A stretch of DNA of 58,712 nt from a virus. Positions within the stretch are counted from its first letter, which is position 1. Every line of letters starts with the position of its first letter. The stretch lies in IMG/VR virus record IMGVR_UViG_3300014962_000008, positions 1 to 58,712 of that record, one strand, 5' to 3'. Positions 56,898 through 58,712 of the stretch are shown here, piece by piece. The translations under genes and the position numbers were made by a program. The notes below the pieces were generated by a model that was not told where the DNA came from, made no database searches, and worked only from the letters and a program-made list of their open reading frames with translations.

Positions 56898-57125
56898 TTA
56901 CGGCTCCAGCGGCGTGTCGGGGCGCGGAAAGCGCACGCTGATGTTTTCCGTCTGCCGGGCTGGCAGTCGGTACGGGTCGTAATCGTCAAGGTCGGCTGCA
57001 CAGACGCGCAAACCGGGGTAATTCGGATCGGGCATCAGTTCGTCAAGCGGAAACTTGCGAGAGCAGCGCCCGCAGATGCCTATGGCGAGGGTCGCGTTGC
57101 CCGTGGTGTCGAGGAAGACTGCCAT
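56898..57125 (-). CDS. Small zinc-ribbon-like protein
   Basis: 75 residues. It has MAVFLDTTGNATLAIGICGR, GICGRC (C-x2-C), a SRKFPLDELMPDPNYPGLRV stretch with a further Cys, and DDYDPYRLPARQTENISV. The CGRCxxKxxLxEL...PGLRVCxxDxDxYDPYRL arrangement is common in phage tail/head modules and probably binds zinc through three Cys and another ligand. The 118-bp gap downstream (56780-56897) holds no further gene; it has a weak G/C-rich hairpin only. Confidence 0.6.
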   Translation of the reverse strand: MAVFLDTTGNATLAIGICGRCSRKFPLDELMPDPNYPGLRVCAADLDDYDPYRLPARQTENISVRFPRPDTPLEP

Positions 57126-57128
57126 GGC

Positions 57129-58115
57129 TTACCTCGTGTAGGCCCCGATGGACGGGGCAATGTTGATCGGAGAATTGTCGCGCTCTTCCTGCTGCGCCAT
57201 GTACAGGGTCTGCTGCGCCTTGGCCTCAAGCATGGGAGCCATCTGCGCGTCCACCTCGACGAACTCCATGGCAAGCTTTGCGGCGAGCATGGCTACGATC
57301 GTCTCATACCAGCGCTGCGGAACCTCGATTTCCTGCGTCATGGTGCCCACATCCATGATGTGGCGGTGCGACCAGACTACAATCTGCATGACTTCGGCAG
57401 CCTGATTAGGCACCGGCCAGAGGTTCATGACCGGCGAAAGCGACTGGCGGTCAAGCCAATATTGCAGGGGGCGGTTACTCTGGAACGTCTTGTTGGGGAG
57501 GTTGGTGTAGTCGTCCCGGTTCAGACGAGCCAGCGGGATTTCCGTCGGCGTGTTCCCGAGGTATATCTGGCTGAAGTCTAGAATGCCGCTGGTTGCCCGC
57601 ACGCGGAAATAGTTTGCCGCAACGACGCTGTCTAGATCGTACCAAGACCACTCCCCGACACCTTCATTCGGCACTTCAGCCTGAATGATAGTCCACGTCA
57701 AGCCATCGTCCGAGCGGGAAAACTCAATGGGGGCGGAGGGGCCAGCCCACCGCACGCCGACCGTGCTGACCTGCGTTGGCGATGCGAACTCGGTCACCTG
57801 CGTTGTGGCAGTCACCGTATCGGTGCCGCTTACTTCCTGCAGCCAGCGCAGGTTGGCGTTCAGGATGTCAACGGTGCCGCTCTGGGTCGTGATGTAGTTG
57901 GTGCCATCATACAGCGGGTAGATGGTCTTTTGGATACACCAGAGGGGCGCGCCCTGATTGGCGAGATCCGACAGCATGAGGTACAGCGCGTCGTTGGCGA
58001 TGTCCACATGCTCGGCGCTCAGGCTTTGCGCAGGCATCTTGCACCGGCGAGCGGCATGCTCAATCACGCGGCGCGTGTTGAACGTCGTCTGAGATACAGT
58101 GCCGGAATAGGCCAT
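57129..58115 (-). CDS. Virion protein with beta-sandwich middle
   Basis: The start chosen is ATG 58115 (MAYSGTVSQTTFNTRRVIEH); a longer frame exists to 58154. 328 residues. The N-terminal ~60 are helical (RRCKMPAQSLSAEHVDIAND, ALYLMLSDLANQGAPLWCIQ). The middle (VGVRWAGPSAPIEFSRSDDG, EWSWYDLDSVVAANYFRVRA) is discoidin/beta-sandwich-like. The C-terminus is again helical (ETIVAMLAAKLAMEFVEVDA). I recognise the first block from environmental podovirus tail regions. Probably a tail or connector component. Confidence 0.65.
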   Translation of the reverse strand: MAYSGTVSQTTFNTRRVIEHAARRCKMPAQSLSAEHVDIANDALYLMLSDLANQGAPLWCIQKTIYPLYDGTNYITTQSGTVDILNANLRWLQEVSGTDTVTATTQVTEFASPTQVSTVGVRWAGPSAPIEFSRSDDGLTWTIIQAEVPNEGVGEWSWYDLDSVVAANYFRVRATSGILDFSQIYLGNTPTEIPLARLNRDDYTNLPNKTFQSNRPLQYWLDRQSLSPVMNLWPVPNQAAEVMQIVVWSHRHIMDVGTMTQEIEVPQRWYETIVAMLAAKLAMEFVEVDAQMAPMLEAKAQQTLYMAQQEERDNSPINIAPSIGAYTR

Positions 58116-58211
58116 AAGATGATCGCTCGCTTGGTCAAGACAGCAGCTCGCCACGGTCGGGCAAGCATCTCTGGCGGTTATCTATGTAGCAAAAGGCTGC
58201 TCCCGTGTAAA

Positions 58212-58712
58212 CTAGCACCCGGGCTGCATTGCTTTTCGGGGTAACTGCTTAATCGTCATGCTGCCGCGCGGAAGCTCCGTTATGGTCATAGCACCGCGGG
58301 GCAGCTCAACAACAGTCATGTCCTGCCGCTGGCAGCGCGGATGGTACGGGATCGGCACCGGACTGCCGCCGGTGATAGAGGCGGCATAGAAGATATTGGT
58401 GTCGGCTATGAACGGCGGATACAGCGGGTTTAAGTTGACCAGATTGACCGGGTAGAACGTGTTGCTGTTGTCTAGCCGCGCCGTCTGGGTCAGCGCAATT
58501 GCGCTGTTCAGCGATGCGGCGTAGAACGTGTTCTGGTTGTCAAAGCGCGCTGGAAGGAGCGTAATCGCGCTGCTCAGGGTGGCTGCGTAGAACGTGTTAG
58601 TATTGTTGAGGCGCGCTGTCTGGGTCAGCGCAATTGCGCTGTTCAGCGATGCGGCGTAGAACGTGTTCTGGTTGTCAAAGCGCGCTGGAAGGAGCGTAAT
58701 CGCGCTGCTCAG
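58212..58712 (-). CDS. Tandem-repeat virion/fibre protein, C-terminal part (continues off the right edge)
   Basis: The leftward frame is open from 58712 to a TAG at 58212-58214. It has RFDNQNTFYAAS-type repeats of 22-23 residues, then a DTNIFYAASITGGSPVPIPY block, then three 11-residue repeats (MTVVELPRGA, MTITELPRGS, MTIKQLPRKA) and a short end with Cys. With 1-294 it makes one gene if the ends join, but a direct join lacks 21 bp (7 codons) of one repeat, so some sequence is missing. Function unknown; a repeat-built virion protein is likely. Confidence 0.65.
   Translation of the reverse strand: MSSAITLLPARFDNQNTFYAASLNSAIALTQTARLNNTNTFYAATLSSAITLLPARFDNQNTFYAASLNSAIALTQTARLDNSNTFYPVNLVNLNPLYPPFIADTNIFYAASITGGSPVPIPYHPRCQRQDMTVVELPRGAMTITELPRGSMTIKQLPRKAMQPGC
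58483..58712. repeat. 95-bp exact direct repeat reaching the right edge
   Basis: The 95 bp at 58483-58577 recur exactly at 58618-58712, i.e. 135 bp (22 plus 23 codons) apart. The window stops precisely at the end of the second copy, which suggests that the contig ended in a repeat rather than at a real genome terminus. Confidence 0.85.

Noticed and set aside
1-58712. Search for integrase, excisionase, CI-type repressor, tRNA or att site
   Set aside because: None was recognised; one Cro/YdaS-like regulator alone does not indicate a temperate phage.

Overview
The window reads as an almost complete genome of a short-tailed (podovirus-like) double-stranded DNA phage. No bacterial chromosomal genes, rRNA, tRNA, integrase or att site were recognised. 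The tail set lacks a tape-measure or sheath gene and instead has P22-style parts: a P22-like portal, gp4- and gp10-like tail accessory proteins, several very large internal virion/ejection-type proteins and several fibre genes. The host is probably an alphaproteobacterium. The best clue is a phage copy of GapR (DUF2312), a nucleoid protein known mainly from that class; several other genes resemble those I associate with uncultured marine or freshwater alphaproteobacterial phages. Host assignment is inference.

Layout. Two opposed transcription blocks cover nearly everything. (1) Leftward (minus) late block A, 19650 down to 1: a small winged-helix-like protein, terminase small and large subunits, portal, GroES-like co-chaperonin, scaffold, decoration protein and major capsid protein, head/virion proteins, then four fibre/adhesin genes. 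It runs off the left edge inside a tandem-repeat fibre gene, and the C-terminal half of what looks like the same gene enters at the right edge (58712 down to 58212). (2) Leftward late block B, 58115 down to 39966: virion protein, head-fibre-like protein, lysis cassette (endolysin, holin, overlapping Rz/Rz1 spanins), gp4-like adaptor, fibre, gp10-like protein and six internal virion proteins. If the genome is circular or circularly permuted, A and B are one continuous late operon broken here at a repeat. (3) Rightward (plus) early/replication block, 20045 to 39973: many small accessory genes, a DnaA-domain-IV-like protein, a YdaS/Cro-like regulator, a cytosine-C5 methyltransferase, a primase-helicase, a DUF2800 nuclease, a DUF2815 ssDNA-binding protein, GapR, DNA polymerase A, a VRR-NUC nuclease, a PAPS-reductase-like enzyme and an SNF2 helicase. 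One gene, an HTH-metallophosphoesterase at 23467-24603, sits backwards inside this block.

Regulation. The divergent gap at 19651-20044 is packed with TGCACC/GGTGCA motifs, a 16-bp palindrome and AT-rich tracts, and is the best candidate for the control region and possibly the replication origin. Five early gaps carry the same cassette: a TTGCAA box, a 17-bp spacer, a -10-like box of variable quality, and a leader close to ATCAGCAACGnAGGAG in front of the next ATG. The gap before the DNA polymerase holds two strong inverted repeats, one of which has the same leader sequence inverted in its loop.

How it works together. Replication proteins are made from the reiterated early promoters. GapR, the DnaA-domain protein and the methyltransferase may adapt host replication machinery or protect phage DNA. 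Late leftward transcription then makes the packaging, capsid, tail, lysis and adsorption proteins. All functional calls rest on motif recognition by eye; no database search was possible.
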